DNA from: Hydractinia symbiolongicarpus
Taxonomy: Eukaryota > Cnidaria > Hydrozoa > Anthoathecata > Hydractiniidae
Assembly (NCBI RefSeq): GCF_029227915.1
Contig: NC_079876.1
Coordinates: 19,096,001 to 19,160,000 of the forward strand
Length of the DNA: 64,000 nt
Direction of reading: 5' to 3'
The position numbers were made by a program, and so were the translations under genes. Positions 1 to 11,965 of this stretch are shown here, in pieces (the first letter of the stretch is position 1; every line of letters begins with the position of its first letter). The notes beneath the pieces are model-generated. The model saw only the letters and a list, made by a program, of their open reading frames with translations. It was not told the origin of the DNA and ran no database searches.

Positions 1-265
1 ACGAATTATTTAAAGCAAACAATTGATATCAGAAAAAATTGATTTTCTGCTGATGAAAAAATACAAAAACGACCATACACAGATTAAGGACTTTTGATGT
101 TATAAAAATGGTTTTCTTAAATCCCCGAGGCTGGAACTCTAAATGAAATGAATCACTGTGGCTATTCTTACATTCATAATTTTTAACCACAACAACGCTG
201 CTCGACGTTGGCTTTCCCTTACGTTTGTCTACTCTCTTACTTGTTACAAATCCATATTTTCTCAG

Positions 266-3200
266 GTTTTCATCACGAACAAAGCCGACCAGACCGAGAC
301 AAATATATCAGGGTGGTTGATGACAATGTCCTCAGCTGTAAGTAAAATTAAAAAGAAACATCGTACACCGACGAGTTCTTTTATTGTTGTCGCCAAATAT
401 GCTCAAATTTTTCTGAAAGACTGAACTATTTGTAAAACCTCCCCTCCCCCGCGATTCTTATCAGTTACATTTGAAGATAGGATAGTAAAGCACCTCCCCA
501 GCCCTCTTTACAAACTGTGTTATCTACTCCCCCTTCCCACCAAATTACTTCTCATTTTTGCCAAAAATTATTTATTTACAGAAATTAAGTACAAAAGTTA
601 CAAAAATTTATACGCGTGACAGTTTTAAAAAAATGCATCTTATTCTACTATTACGATTAACGCAATGCAGTGTTTGGAGTGGGTGGCAAAACTTCCCTGT
701 TGCAATCAGTTGCAGCGGTCATTACTTCTTGTTCTTTAATTATCATGCTAGCAATTAAACATGTTTAATGAGTAAAAATGAGTGTGAAAGGTTTAGTTTC
801 TTTATTCAATTTGTATTCAATCTACTTGACAAATGAACTTAAAGTTCCAATAGACGTCTTTTTAACTTATTTTATTGGTTACGGCTCTTTCTTCATTTGC
901 AGAGGACGTTCGAAAAACTTACCAAAAATTTTAGAAGGTCCGAAAATTAATAATGTTGCCGTTTATTGAAGATTCGTGTTATCAGCGGTGGAAGTTTGGG
1001 AAGGTTTTGGCCGCAGTATTAGAATGAAGAACAAATTTACACGTTTGCTGGTGTAGCCATTGCTTGTCCTATTACAAAAAAAATCATAACAAAAAAGAAA
1101 ATAATAACAAAAACCATTTTGAACTTGCACCAACCAACCACCAACATAAACGAAAAATAATACACATTCTATATATAAATATACTCAATCTTTTTTACAG
1201 ACTTACCTTTACATATGCTTTTTTTATTCAGTAAAATCTACAAAAATGAGTGAAACACGGGTATATTGTTTGTCAATGCACCTGCAAATTCATATCAAAT
1301 TGCGCGTTTTAAATTACTTATTCTGAGATCATTATCTAACAGTCGGTTAAGGCTTGATAAAACGCAACTGTTTAAACATACACCGGTGAGAATAAATATG
1401 TTTATAGCTTATACAAAAACGTAAAGTCAAATAATGGAGAGATGCAAATAAAACAAAAAAAAGCATATATCGAATCAGCGAACAAAACACTACGAAAGTC
1501 ATAAAATATAAACTAAAAGTACCTGCACCGATGTGAAAATAGATGTATATATATAATAAACGTAAAATATTGCTTCTCCGAAAATAACATTTTACCTAAG
1601 CATGTAAAACTCGAAGCAATTGATTCGGTGATTTTTCGCTTTATCTTGTTTTTTTTTTCGCACCCTACGTTGTTTTAAAACAGAGGGACGTACAGTACTT
1701 GCGACATTAAAAAGATATTGGTGAGGTTAAATCGGATATCGAAAATTATTTAGTCTGACTTGTGAATACTTCAACGAATTATGCGTAGAAGAAGCTTCAT
1801 ATTAAATTTGTAACCCATTTATTTTCCCGCAATTCTCCTCCCTTGACATTATTTAAAACAATAGACATGATAAAAATATGTAACTTAACTATTTCTATAC
1901 ATAGTTCGACTAAAACGATCTCCTTTTTAACTAATTGAAATCTGTTAACTTTTTATAGACGGATAACTTCATTAAGTATGGGACTGGCAAAGTTGACAGT
2001 TTGAACAGTCCATACGACTTTTCCTCTATCATGCATTATAACGCAACTACATTTGCCAAACATGGCACCAATGCTATTGAGACTCTTGATCCAACAAAGC
2101 AAAAGTTGATTGGCCTAAGAATAAGATTGAGCAAAGAGGATATATATCAGATTAACAAATTGTATCGATGTGATGGTATGTCTGATTTCTTTATCCTCAA
2201 ATTGTAACAATGTGTTGTTTTGCACTGGGTATTGTGGAATGTTGAATATTTCGTGACTTTGATCGTTGAAATTCATTTTAAGCTTCTCTTCTTTACTTCA
2301 TGCAATTTGTTTACTTTTTTACAAACATTCTGGACTAAGCGCTTAAATGCTATAATAAAAAATGCCTTCCAAATTTTTCTTATTTCAGATGCTTTGTTTT
2401 TGAAAAAAATTCCATCAATCTCTATCCAGGTATATCTAGGTAGCGATAAAGCTGTTTGGAACTAATTAAATGCAAATAAAATAGCTTTGAAGTGAAATAA
2501 CTTAATTTGGAGGGAGATTTATTTTCCTTTAAACATTCAAATAAGTTAGATTTTGTTATATTTTTATAGAAGAGAAATGGATGACAACCCCTGTTATACC
2601 AACTCTAGGTACGTCTTTATATGTTTCACTATATATATTTTATTTTATGTATTCTTACACTATCGAAGAAATGTACGTTTTTTTTCAAAACTTAAGAGTA
2701 AATCAGAGTTTTTGTTACGTATGTACGTCTACACTTTTTTTTTTCATAAGCAATCACTTTATAAACAACTGTATTAAAAGTTGCAAGTTTTCTAAGCTAC
2801 TCTAGTATAACAATTTCTAATACAAGCAACAATTTATGTTCGCATTGCAGTTTTAAAAATGAATAACCGAGCTACATTTTGTATTCACTTATATAACAAT
2901 TTACACTCATTTTTGGAACAAACTTTTTTAGTTATAATTATAATATTTACTTAGTTTGGGTAGTAAGCTTAGATTTGATATTATATCGAATAATTGTGGG
3001 TGAAAAATTATTCGTTTTTGGCTGATATTTTGTTAATTATAAAAATATTTCTATTATCTGCTAAGCAAAATTTAGCAACTTTTTCATCAGTTTTAAGGTC
3101 ATTTTTTAGCAACTCAAGTGTTAGGGCAAAATTTAAATTCCCTTTTAAAATACTTCCCATCAGAAAAATGAACTTCTCAATAAATCGCCATACCAAGCTT

Positions 3201-6200
3201 TTACTTTATACTATCGTTGGCTGTATCTGAACACTATATCTGAACACTTTGAAATTCATTTTGTTTCAATCAAAGAAACAACGTTAAAATTGTGTTTTAA
3301 GTTAGTTCCGAAAAAACTCATCTTATTCCATATGCTTTTTAAAAACATTATAAACCAACAGAAGCCACATGCTTTTTAACCATTTCAAACGATGTACCTT
3401 TTGAAACCATCTTTCGATAATAAAATATGCTACACAGTTTTTTAACCGCTTCTGCTCAAAGCTGTATGTCTTGCTTTTCCTTCTTCTTGCTGGTGCTGGT
3501 GTAAGTGTGTTGATTATTTTGTCAACCACTTACAGTTCCTTTTATTCAAATTATTCAAACCTTTGTCACAAATACAATTGTACGAAATTTGTGAGAAATG
3601 AAAAAAACAACACAAAAACAACAGCTTTCTTGTCTAATTTTTTTTGTTTAGGTATGTTGGATTAGATATATGTACAATCAGTATTAATTAATTGCAAACC
3701 ACAGATTGTTCTATGTCTTTGAACAAATAAGAATAAAACAATTTTGTCTATTTTGCTCTGTAGGCTACATTCATGACTTGTAAAACAAAGTCAAGATATT
3801 TCAAAGAAGCGAAATCGACATGCGATATTTTGATGGTGGCACAATACGTGTTGTATAAGGATCGATGCAAGTTTCTTAACATATAAACTAAGAGCACCAT
3901 TTTGATGAAGCTGAAAATAGATGTGAAAGATAATGTTAGATGGATCATGGGCTACATAAAACATATGGTATCTAGAAAGAAGATCTGGCTTTATAATGTA
4001 CCTCTCTATTAGGAATACGTACATAGTCTTTCCAAACTAACATCTTCAAAATTGGAACCAAAAGTTGAGAATCATGTAAACGCCTATCTATCTCAACAGC
4101 CAATTTCTTGCTGTTGTTTTATAAGAACGACTTTTTATTTAATGCCGTGAAAAAATCCACTTACAAAACATATATTCGAAAATTTATTTTGTGGTTCTTA
4201 TCACAAAACGATTATAACAAGCAATTAAACTCCCCGTGGTCTTAAAACCCATCACAGTATATATAAATTAACATACAATACAATTCCCAGCTAATCAAAT
4301 AACTTTATTTTATCACATGATTTGTTCTAGCCAATCAAAAATGTAAGCAAAAGATTTATTAAATACAGTATATAGTTTTTAGAGAATATTCGCTTTTAAG
4401 GGAAATCGTAGAAAATATAATCGACTTAGCTAGTTACAGGCAGACGTACACAAGTCCCACGCATCGCTACCTTTTCAGTTTGGTTCTCGCTTGGCACTAA
4501 AGAGCATTAAAGAGCGATATCTCGTGTTTTTTTCAAAAGTGAGAATTAGTTTCAACGCTCCTTAGTGCTCATTGTAGCTCGTTAGTGCTGTTTTTCGACA
4601 TTAAAACAGACGTTTATTTTCCAGTGCTCCTCAGTGCTCATTTTCTATCGCTTAGTGCTTTTTAGTGCCAGGTGAGAACTAAGCCTTAGGACTCATCAAA
4701 ACTTAAGTATAATTGGTATATATTAAAAACGTGTAATTGTTAACGTTTACCATTTTGCATAAAATTGCTTCCTTTCACTCTCCAACTTACGTGTTAACCA
4801 CCTATCCACAACTTCCAAATCCACATAGAAAATGGTAAGAGCTAGCGTTCATGCTCCAAGTTCCAACAGTTTCCACGAGGTTTGGTAATTCTTGAGACCA
4901 GCCGTGTATTTGCATAGCACTGCTACAATGTTGTGTGTCTTCGTTGTGGTAAGTGCAGATGATGGCCACGCTTTGTGTGCGAACATCATTTCCTAGTGAT
5001 GTTCGCACACAAAACTTATTGCAGTACCAAAAAATAATAAAATAAACCAAAGCTTTAGCCATAGCGCCATACCATCTCTTAAATTGGATTCCTTGCTTTT
5101 TATGTATGAGAAACCACTAATCTGGAGAAAGCATATTTTTAATTAATCCCTCTCAATAATTACGAGTTGCCTTTTTGAAAGGAATGTTAGACATAAAATA
5201 TACACCTCAAACCGGTAAAACTGGTTTCTATATGCTTCTGAATTTCCAGCATATTTACCATCAAACTAATATATACTTTTTCTACACGTTCACTTTTTAC
5301 TCATAATTTAACAAGATTAACGAGAAGAACTTTTATTATGTACTATACTACTATAGCGTTCATGTTCTTCTGTTGCAACAATGAAGTCGAAAATCTTGTT
5401 GTTATTTTTAAAAGGACATGTAAAAACCGCGTTTTTTAAACAGTACTTTAATAATGAAACTCCATCGTCATGCTGTTAAAAAATCTATAACAATGAACAG
5501 CACATATCTATTTTTATGCGGAGAAGAACCGCAATTGCTACTTCCTACTTTCATCTTGATAGTATAAGTGGTTATATCTAAGTATATATATGTGGGTATA
5601 TATATAAAAGTGAGACCAGATACCCTAGGTTATACTTGGGACTCAAGACCCGATACTATGAAAACAAAACACGAGACTCGACTTTAATTAGGAGCCAAAC
5701 CACGAATAATGTTTACGGATTTTTTTTTGTATAGGTATAGTCGACATATTGTTTCATTTTAGCAGTTATAACAGTTCAGTAAGACTTATCTTGTTTAACT
5801 CGGTTCTTGGTGCTATGGGACCGTTGTGGATGCTCTCATTGCATAGGCTTTCTCATAAGAAACCTGTTTATAATACTTAGTACTGAAAACTGAAATTTTA
5901 TGAAACTTATATCACTTAAGAAATTTTTGCTTTTAAAACCACAATAATAAGAAATTTAGGCTACCAGTCGTTTTACCTTCTGTCTTGTAAAACATTAAGT
6001 GGTACGTCTTCTTTGGACCGATAAGATATTGTACTAAACAAAACTAAAACTCTGTACATAGAAATAGACGTTTAAAAAGATAGTAATATAAAATTATTTA
6101 ACTGATTCTTTGTTTAGGACTACAAAAGCTTCGTTTCCACCATGTGTTGTTTCTTTAAATCGGGAAGGCGAGATCACCATGTCCCGATGCTTCGTTTTGC

Positions 6201-8895
6201 ATAAAAACTTGCTTTTTCTTTTTGCTAAAAAACTCATTTTTTTTTGACATGTAAGATTAGAAGACGATTTTTTGACATCCAAATACTTGTTTATATAATC
6301 TTTAAACCCAGTTATAGTCACAGCAGTCAATTTACAAATTTTCGTAAAAATACAACTTTCCCGTATCAGTAACAACTCCCAAATATTTGCAGGAAAAAAG
6401 CAGTTTAAAATCTCTGTTTAATTTATTTATCACGTTTTAAAGACTAAATGTTTGAATTAGTCCCTATTTTGTAACTAAATTTTAATGGTAAATACACTGA
6501 AAGGTCAAATAAGGATGACTTTGAATTATTGCCAAGTGGATCAGCGTAAAAGGCGCAATTTTTAAGGATCATTTCAAGGTTAACAACGGTTGCATAAAAT
6601 AAAATGTCAACAGTATTATCAGTAACGTATTATTCAAAGAAAATTTTTTCGCTGAAAAGAAATTTGTCAAACATTTTCTTCTCATTCTAACTGAAAACGC
6701 GGAACATTTTTTAACGATCTATTAATTATTGAATTAATAAGGTATTAACGTGTTAACCACCTATCCACAACTTCCAAATCCACATAGAAAATGGTAAGAG
6801 CTAGCGTTCATGCTCCAAGTTCCAACAGTTTCCACGAGGTTTGGTAATTCTTGAGACCAGCCGTGTATTTGCATAGCACTGCTACAATGTTGTGTGTCTT
6901 CGTTGTGGTAAGTGCAGATGATGGCCACGCTTTGTGTGCGAACATCATTTCCTAGTGATGTTCGCACACAAAACTTATTGCAGTACCAAAAAATAATAAA
7001 ATAAACCAAAGCTTTAGCCATAGCGCCATACCATCTCTTAAATTGGATTCCTTGCTTTTTATGTATGAGAAACCACTAATCTGGAGAAAGCATATTTTTA
7101 ATTAATCCCTCTCAATAATTACGAGTTGCCTTTTTGAAAGGAATGTTAGACATAAAATATACACCTCAAACCGGTAAAACTGGTTTCTATATGCTTCTGA
7201 ATTTCCAGCATATTTACCATCAAACTAATATATACTTTTTCTACACGTTCACTTTTTACTCATAATTTAACAAGATTAACGAGAAGAACTTTTATTATGT
7301 ACTATACTACTATAGCGTTCATGTTCTTCTGTTGCAACAATGAAGTCGAAAATCTTGTTGTTATTTTTAAAAGGACATGTAAAAACCGCGTTTTTTAAAC
7401 AGTACTTTAATAATGAAACTCCATCGTCATGCTGTTAAAAAATCTATAACAATGAACAGCACATATCTATTTTTATGCGGAGAAGAACCGCAATTGCTAC
7501 TTCCTACTTTCATCTTGATAGTATAAGTGGTTATATCTAAGTATATATATGTGGGTATATATATAAAAGTGAGACCAGATACCCTAGGTTATACTTGGGA
7601 CTCAAGACCCGATACTATGAAAACAAAACACGAGACTCGACTTTAATTAGGAGCCAAACCACGAATAATGTTTACGGATTTTTTTTTGTATAGGTATAGT
7701 CGACATATTGTTTCATTTTAGCAGTTATAACAGTTCAGTAAGACTTATCTTGTTTAACTCGGTTCTTGGTGCTATGGGACCGTTGTGGATGCTCTCATTG
7801 CATAGGCTTTCTCATAAGAAACCTGTTTATAATACTTAGTACTGAAAACTGAAATTTTATGAAACTTATATCACTTAAGAAATTTTTGCTTTTAAAACCA
7901 CAATAATAAGAAATTTAGGCTACCAGTCGTTTTACCTTCTGTCTTGTAAAACATTAAGTGGTACGTCTTCTTTGGACCGATAAGATATTGTACTAAACAA
8001 AACTAAAACTCTGTACATAGAAATAGACGTTTAAAAAGATAGTAATATAAAATTATTTAACTGATTCTTTGTTTAGGACTACAAAAGCTTCGTTTCCACC
8101 ATGTGTTGTTTCTTTAAATCGGGAAGGCGAGATCACCATGTCCCGATGCTTCGTTTTGCATAAAAACTTGCTTTTTCTTTTTGCTAAAAAACTCATTTTT
8201 TTTTGACATGTAAGATTAGAAGACGATTTTTTGACATCCAAATACTTGTTTATATAATCTTTAAACCCAGTTATAGTCACAGCAGTCAATTTACAAATTT
8301 TCGTAAAAATACAACTTTCCCGTATCAGTAACAACTCCCAAATATTTGCAGGAAAAAAGCAGTTTAAAATCTCTGTTTAATTTATTTATCACGTTTTAAA
8401 GACTAAATGTTTGAATTAGTCCCTATTTTGTAACTAAATTTTAATGGTAAATACACTGAAAGGTCAAATAAGGATGACTTTGAATTATTGCCAAGTGGAT
8501 CAGCGTAAAAGGCGCAATTTTTAAGGATCATTTCAAGGTTAACAACGGTTGCATAAAATAAAATGTCAACAGTATTATCAGTAACGTATTATTCAAAGAA
8601 AATTTTTTCGCTGAAAAGAAATTTGTCAAACATTTTCTTCTCATTCTAACTGAAAACGCGGAACATTTTTTAACGATCTATTAATTATTGAATTAATAAG
8701 GTATTATAATGCAAAAATTACTAAAACTTAATGTATCAATATTTATTTGTGATTTTCTACTTTCTTATAGACCCAAACTGCAACGATATATACCCTCACT
8801 GTGACAGATACAAATATAGATGCATTTCTTCACAGACAGACGCCATCACAAAATGTGTGGCTCGTGAATGTAAAAAAACATGCAGATTTTGTTAA
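266..8895 (+). CDS. Astacin-family metalloprotease with C-terminal ShK domain, partial (3' exons)
   Basis: Secreted zinc endopeptidase of the astacin (M12A) family. Exons seen: 266-337, encoding the stretch after the zinc site (FHHEQSRPDRDKYI, the usual HEQxRxDRD block); 1959-2175, with the Met-turn SSIMHY and the end of the catalytic domain (INKLYRCD); 2570-2608, a short linker; 8771-8895, a ShK domain with six cysteines ending CKKTCRFC and a TAA stop. Phases agree for 1959-2175 (ends phase 1), 2570-2608 (1 in, 1 out) and 8771. The HExxH exon, propeptide and signal peptide lie left of the window. Exon 266-337 ends in phase 1 but exon 1959 starts in phase 0, so a mini-exon of length 3n+2 is missing from my reading or the gene is damaged. 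A 6.2-kb last intron contains an exact tandem duplication. Family assignment is firm; exon completeness is not. Confidence 0.85.
338..1958 (+). other. Intron of the astacin gene
   Basis: AT-rich intron bounded by GT at 338 and AG at 1957-1958. Short open stretches here lack family signatures. The phase mismatch across it suggests an unseen mini-exon. I tested the acceptor-like AGs near 576, 901 and 1200: two give an immediate stop in the required phase, and the third reads into unrelated sequence. Confidence 0.5.
2609..4474. other. Intron sequence of the astacin gene, no gene seen
   Basis: First part of the 6.2-kb last intron. AT-rich, with no open reading frame of recognisable family on either strand and no strong repeat. 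Confidence 0.5.
4480..4682. mobile_element. Short MITE-like element with ~26-bp terminal inverted repeats
   Basis: The left end at 4480-4505 (TTGGTTCTCGCTTGGCACTA onward) is matched in inverted orientation by 4657-4682 (ending TAGTGCCAGGTGAGAACTAA) with a few mismatches. The interior carries several copies of a TTAGTGCTC-like motif. There is no coding capacity. I could not settle a target-site duplication. It sits in the last astacin intron. Confidence 0.55.
4802..5062 (-). CDS. Hypothetical 86-aa open frame with signal-peptide-like start (also at 6761-7021)
   Basis: Starts MAKALVYFIIFWYC, a basic then hydrophobic stretch resembling a signal peptide. It then has cysteines (KFC, IICTY, QHCSS, FLCGFGSC) and ends close to them. 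I recognise no family. It runs opposite to the astacin gene and straight through a perfect 17-bp hairpin, which lowers its credibility as a protein. If real, it is present twice because of the tandem duplication. It could equally be a chance frame. Confidence 0.2.
   Translation of the reverse strand: MAKALVYFIIFWYCNKFCVRTSLGNDVRTQSVAIICTYHNEDTQHCSSAMQIHGWSQELPNLVETVGTWSMNASSYHFLCGFGSCG
4972..5013. repeat. Perfect hairpin, 17-bp arms, 8-nt loop (also at 6931-6972)
   Basis: Arm 4972-4988 (TTTGTGTGCGAACATCA) is the exact reverse complement of 4997-5013, separated by TTTCCTAG. The same hairpin occurs 1,959 bp downstream in copy 2. Confidence 0.9.
6748..8706 (+). repeat. Tandem duplication, copy 2 (1,959 bp)
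   Basis: Second unit, directly abutting the first. I found no base differences by eye. This implies a very recent duplication, gene conversion, or an assembly artefact such as two haplotypes joined. After 8706 the intron continues to the ShK exon at 8771. Confidence 0.93.
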
Positions 8896-9926
8896 AAATG
8901 ATTTTGATCAGAGAATAATAGCATAGTTTTCATTTATTATCTCCAGCAAGCATGTTTTATGTTGTATCATCAAGTACTACACCTTAAAAGGCGAATTTAA
9001 CGGTACAACTGCTCTATAATAATAATAGTCGTATTATTTTGTGTGTTTAACATAGTAGCCAAATATTATTTTTGCTGAGTATTAACCACTTTGGGTATGG
9101 AAGCAAGACTGAAGAATAAAAAACTAGACTTATTCATAAAACAAATTTCCAGAATTTTAAACTGCAGACTTTGGATCAGAATTTAAATTTATGAGTAGTG
9201 CAGAGAGAAATGTCTGAGCAAAGTACTTTGTATTGCTTATTATGGAACAGAATTGTGGGTATGGTGTATTTAAAGAAGACCTATAGCATAGGAAGCTCGC
9301 GTGAAACACCTATTAACTTTCCCCTGATCTAATATCTATCAAAACGATAATGTCAAATACACGAACAAATATTATAGAAGAAAGAAACATCGCAAAAGAA
9401 AGTATTTGACTCATTTGAACCATCTAGCTCTTTTGCCTTTACTTGTAATCAAACTCAGTACATTGGAATGCAAGTAGCCTGAAGAAAGTCATCAAAAACA
9501 ATCTTACATTGCAGTAAAATACCCTTTTGATGAGTATAGTAAAATGTTTTTATTCAAGATATCCATGTTATTTTTTCTCATTTTCTAACCTCCCTATTGT
9601 TCCAACCAATTTATCATTTTCAGTACATCCTTTAAATACAACATTTATTTTCGCCCCAAACATTTTTTTTACAATTTTGTATAAATTTAAGTGAATAAGT
9701 AAGTAAAGGGAGGTTTTAACGGCTGGCTCTTTCTTCACTGCGATTGTAAACTGGTTACATTACCGCTATAGATCACTCTATTCGGTAAACTGTATGATAT
9801 TTATTCCGCTCCGCTGTAAAATGGAGAACGATAAACGACGCACTCTGTTGTTGCACTCTTGCTCTAGCGATAGTGGAACGCGATGATTTTTTAAAGTTTT
9901 ACTATTTTTTTGCTTATAGAATAAAA
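8896..9926. other. Intergenic, probably astacin 3' UTR then spacer
   Basis: Follows the astacin stop codon. AT-rich; no gene, RNA or clear repeat recognised. Confidence 0.5.
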
Positions 9927-10525
9927 ATGGCGGCGTCGTTGCGAGAAAACGAATTCAACGTTGATATTTTTACCCTTTTAAATCTTCAAAATGAGCACGA
10001 TAATAATAATAGAAAGGAAGATGCTGGAGTCAATGCAAAAGAAATGTCCAAGCATAAATTTGAAGGTCCTGTGTAAATTCATTTCATTCAGCTTACCTCT
10101 AGCTGGCTTGCTTTCTCTAGCTAGCTCCAGCTACACAGTCTAGTCATATTAGCTAACTGTAAGCCATTATCCTCCTTATCGCACGATATCTAATCAGCTG
10201 CAACATGACATAATTGCAGCCCTTTGTAACTGGTCAGCTGACTAGCTATGCTATGCCAGACGTATACTAATAACATTGCTGTAACTTCCTTGCCAAATGC
10301 ACTGCCACTCCCTAGGAAATAAAAGTATTCTTTCTTAGCAGATTACGTGTATACGCGTGAAATTTTGTATCTTCCAGAATGTAACACGAGAAAGCAAATC
10401 ATTCAGAAGTGTTTTCAGAATTGATTTCTGATATCCTACAAAACCTGCCCTTAGAGCAATTGGATCGCAAGACGTATGGAAAACTTGAAAGAAGCAACAA
10501 AATAAAGGAATCGAGGCGGGCTTAA
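9927..10525 (+). CDS. Possible two-exon small gene, 81 aa, unknown function
   Basis: Exon 1 (9927-10065) starts at an ATG in good context (AAAATGGCG) and encodes an acidic, Asn-rich N-terminus beginning MAASLRENEF. A GT at 10066 could end it in phase 1; unspliced it stops at 10076. A clear acceptor (GTTTTCAG, 10411-10418) opens a second frame in the matching phase, 10419-10525, encoding a run such as ISDILQNLPLEQLDRK and ending in TAA. The phase match and helical, charged composition support pairing, but the donor (GTCCTG) is weak. No family recognised. Confidence 0.35.
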
Positions 10526-10635
10526 CATGTAAAAAAATTAGTACACCTGTAGCTGAAGTTTCCAGTTCTTATAAAAATGGCTAAAAATACTACAGTACAT
10601 GTTTGCTAGTACAAAGGCCTGTCGGTATTTACTCA

Positions 10636-10744
10636 CCTCCATAATGTTTAGTAAGTTAGTAACGGAAAGTTTAGCGTCCTTGGAGATTCCATTCTCACGG
10701 TTGGCTCTTCCTCCTTTCCGACTGTTGCTATTAACACTTAACAC
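10636..10744 (-). CDS. Possible isolated coding exon, unknown
   Basis: Minus-strand frame containing RKGGRANRENGISKDAKLS and ending LLNIME at a strong donor (GAG then GTGAGT). It has no ATG at its 5' side, so it would be an internal exon. No family recognised; the only support is donor quality and hydrophilic composition. Confidence 0.2.
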
Positions 10745-11965
10745 GTGCTATCCGTTAGTATTAGTATATTAGACTAGTTGAACAGCCCGTGGAAATATCC
10801 ACTTGATTAAAGAGAACTAAAATTTTTGACGACGTTAGAAAATTTAATAGCCCGTAGTCCATATTTTACAAATGTTGATAAAAAATAATGTATAGGATCG
10901 TGTTGTTTTGATCAGCTGTTAAGAAAATATTCAGGTTTTAAATTTTTGCTTATGTTGGCAAAGACCTATTAATTTCTTTTCAAGATATCTGTTTAGTTGT
11001 TACCTCTATACAGACCTTGGAATGCTGAATAAACTATGTGTAGTACTATGTGTTTTTGGCGAACAGTTAAGGAATTAAAGAGTTAACGGTTATACTGAAA
11101 TCTAAAAGTTTTTCAATGACGTCACCAACCCAATAAATTCTAAAACCATTTCAGATGGTTCCATGTTATCCAAGTGGATAATAAGGTTAGTTACTTTCAT
11201 CAGTTTTGCAATAGTTTTACAAATGTTGAAATCACTATTGACGTCAATCTGCTGTGTTACTGTTTCAGCTAATCAGATTAACGATAGGAAGCTATGTTTT
11301 ATTTAGCGAAGTTGAGAGAAAGGTAATTTTAAAACGACGTTTCACTTTGAAGGGCGCAAAGCTGTAAACGTTCACCCGGATATGTAACACGGTGTACCAG
11401 TACTTAATTAACTTAATTAAACAGAAAATTTTGAACATTCACGTGGACTTATTCCGCAAATAACAAAAAACACTGTCTGTTTTTACGAGTACAGTGCTAC
11501 GATGGGCTGCGTTTTTATTTAAATCACTGTTGTACAGCACAAAAAGTTACCTGCACTGAGCGCTCAGACTGGTTGTGGCATGGTTCACCTGTACTTTACC
11601 GCTTAACCACTTAATTTGACATTTAACGCCAGACACTCAGCTAGTATAACGATGTTAGGCGTTCTCCATTCCACTATTACATTGTCTATTTAAAGCGTAA
11701 AGCCTCTCAGAGAAAAAAGTTTCTTAGCCTTTACTACACACAAAATCCATCAGGTTATACGCTTGCTTAGAGTTGATTATATCTTCGCATTATGACCCTT
11801 TTACCGACAAACCACAAATTTAAGTGCATGGCAGAACCTATAGCAACATTTTTCACCAATTTTAAGCAACTTTTAAAAAACGTTTCCTGTATCTAACGTC
11901 TTTCAATCACACAGCATTTCCGCGGCTCTTAACATAAGAGTCTACGGGCGTGATTACTAAAGTAA
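10745..11965. other. Intergenic spacer before the LINE
   Basis: No convincing gene. Contains ordinary AT-rich sequence up to the 5' truncation point of the non-LTR element. Confidence 0.45.

Larger units (their letters stand above)
4789..6747 (+). repeat. Tandem duplication, copy 1 (1,959 bp)
   Basis: First unit of an apparently identical head-to-tail duplication. It begins ACGTGTTAACCACC and ends AAGGTATTA, and every landmark reappears exactly 1,959 bp downstream. Contains a 17-bp-arm hairpin and minus-strand open frames at 4802-5062 and 6094-6375. Lies wholly within the last intron of the astacin gene. Confidence 0.93.

Noticed and set aside
2389-2429. Possible 41-bp astacin mini-exon with good acceptor and donor
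   Set aside because: Including it puts the next exon (2570-2608) out of frame with an early stop; skipping it keeps phase through to the ShK exon.
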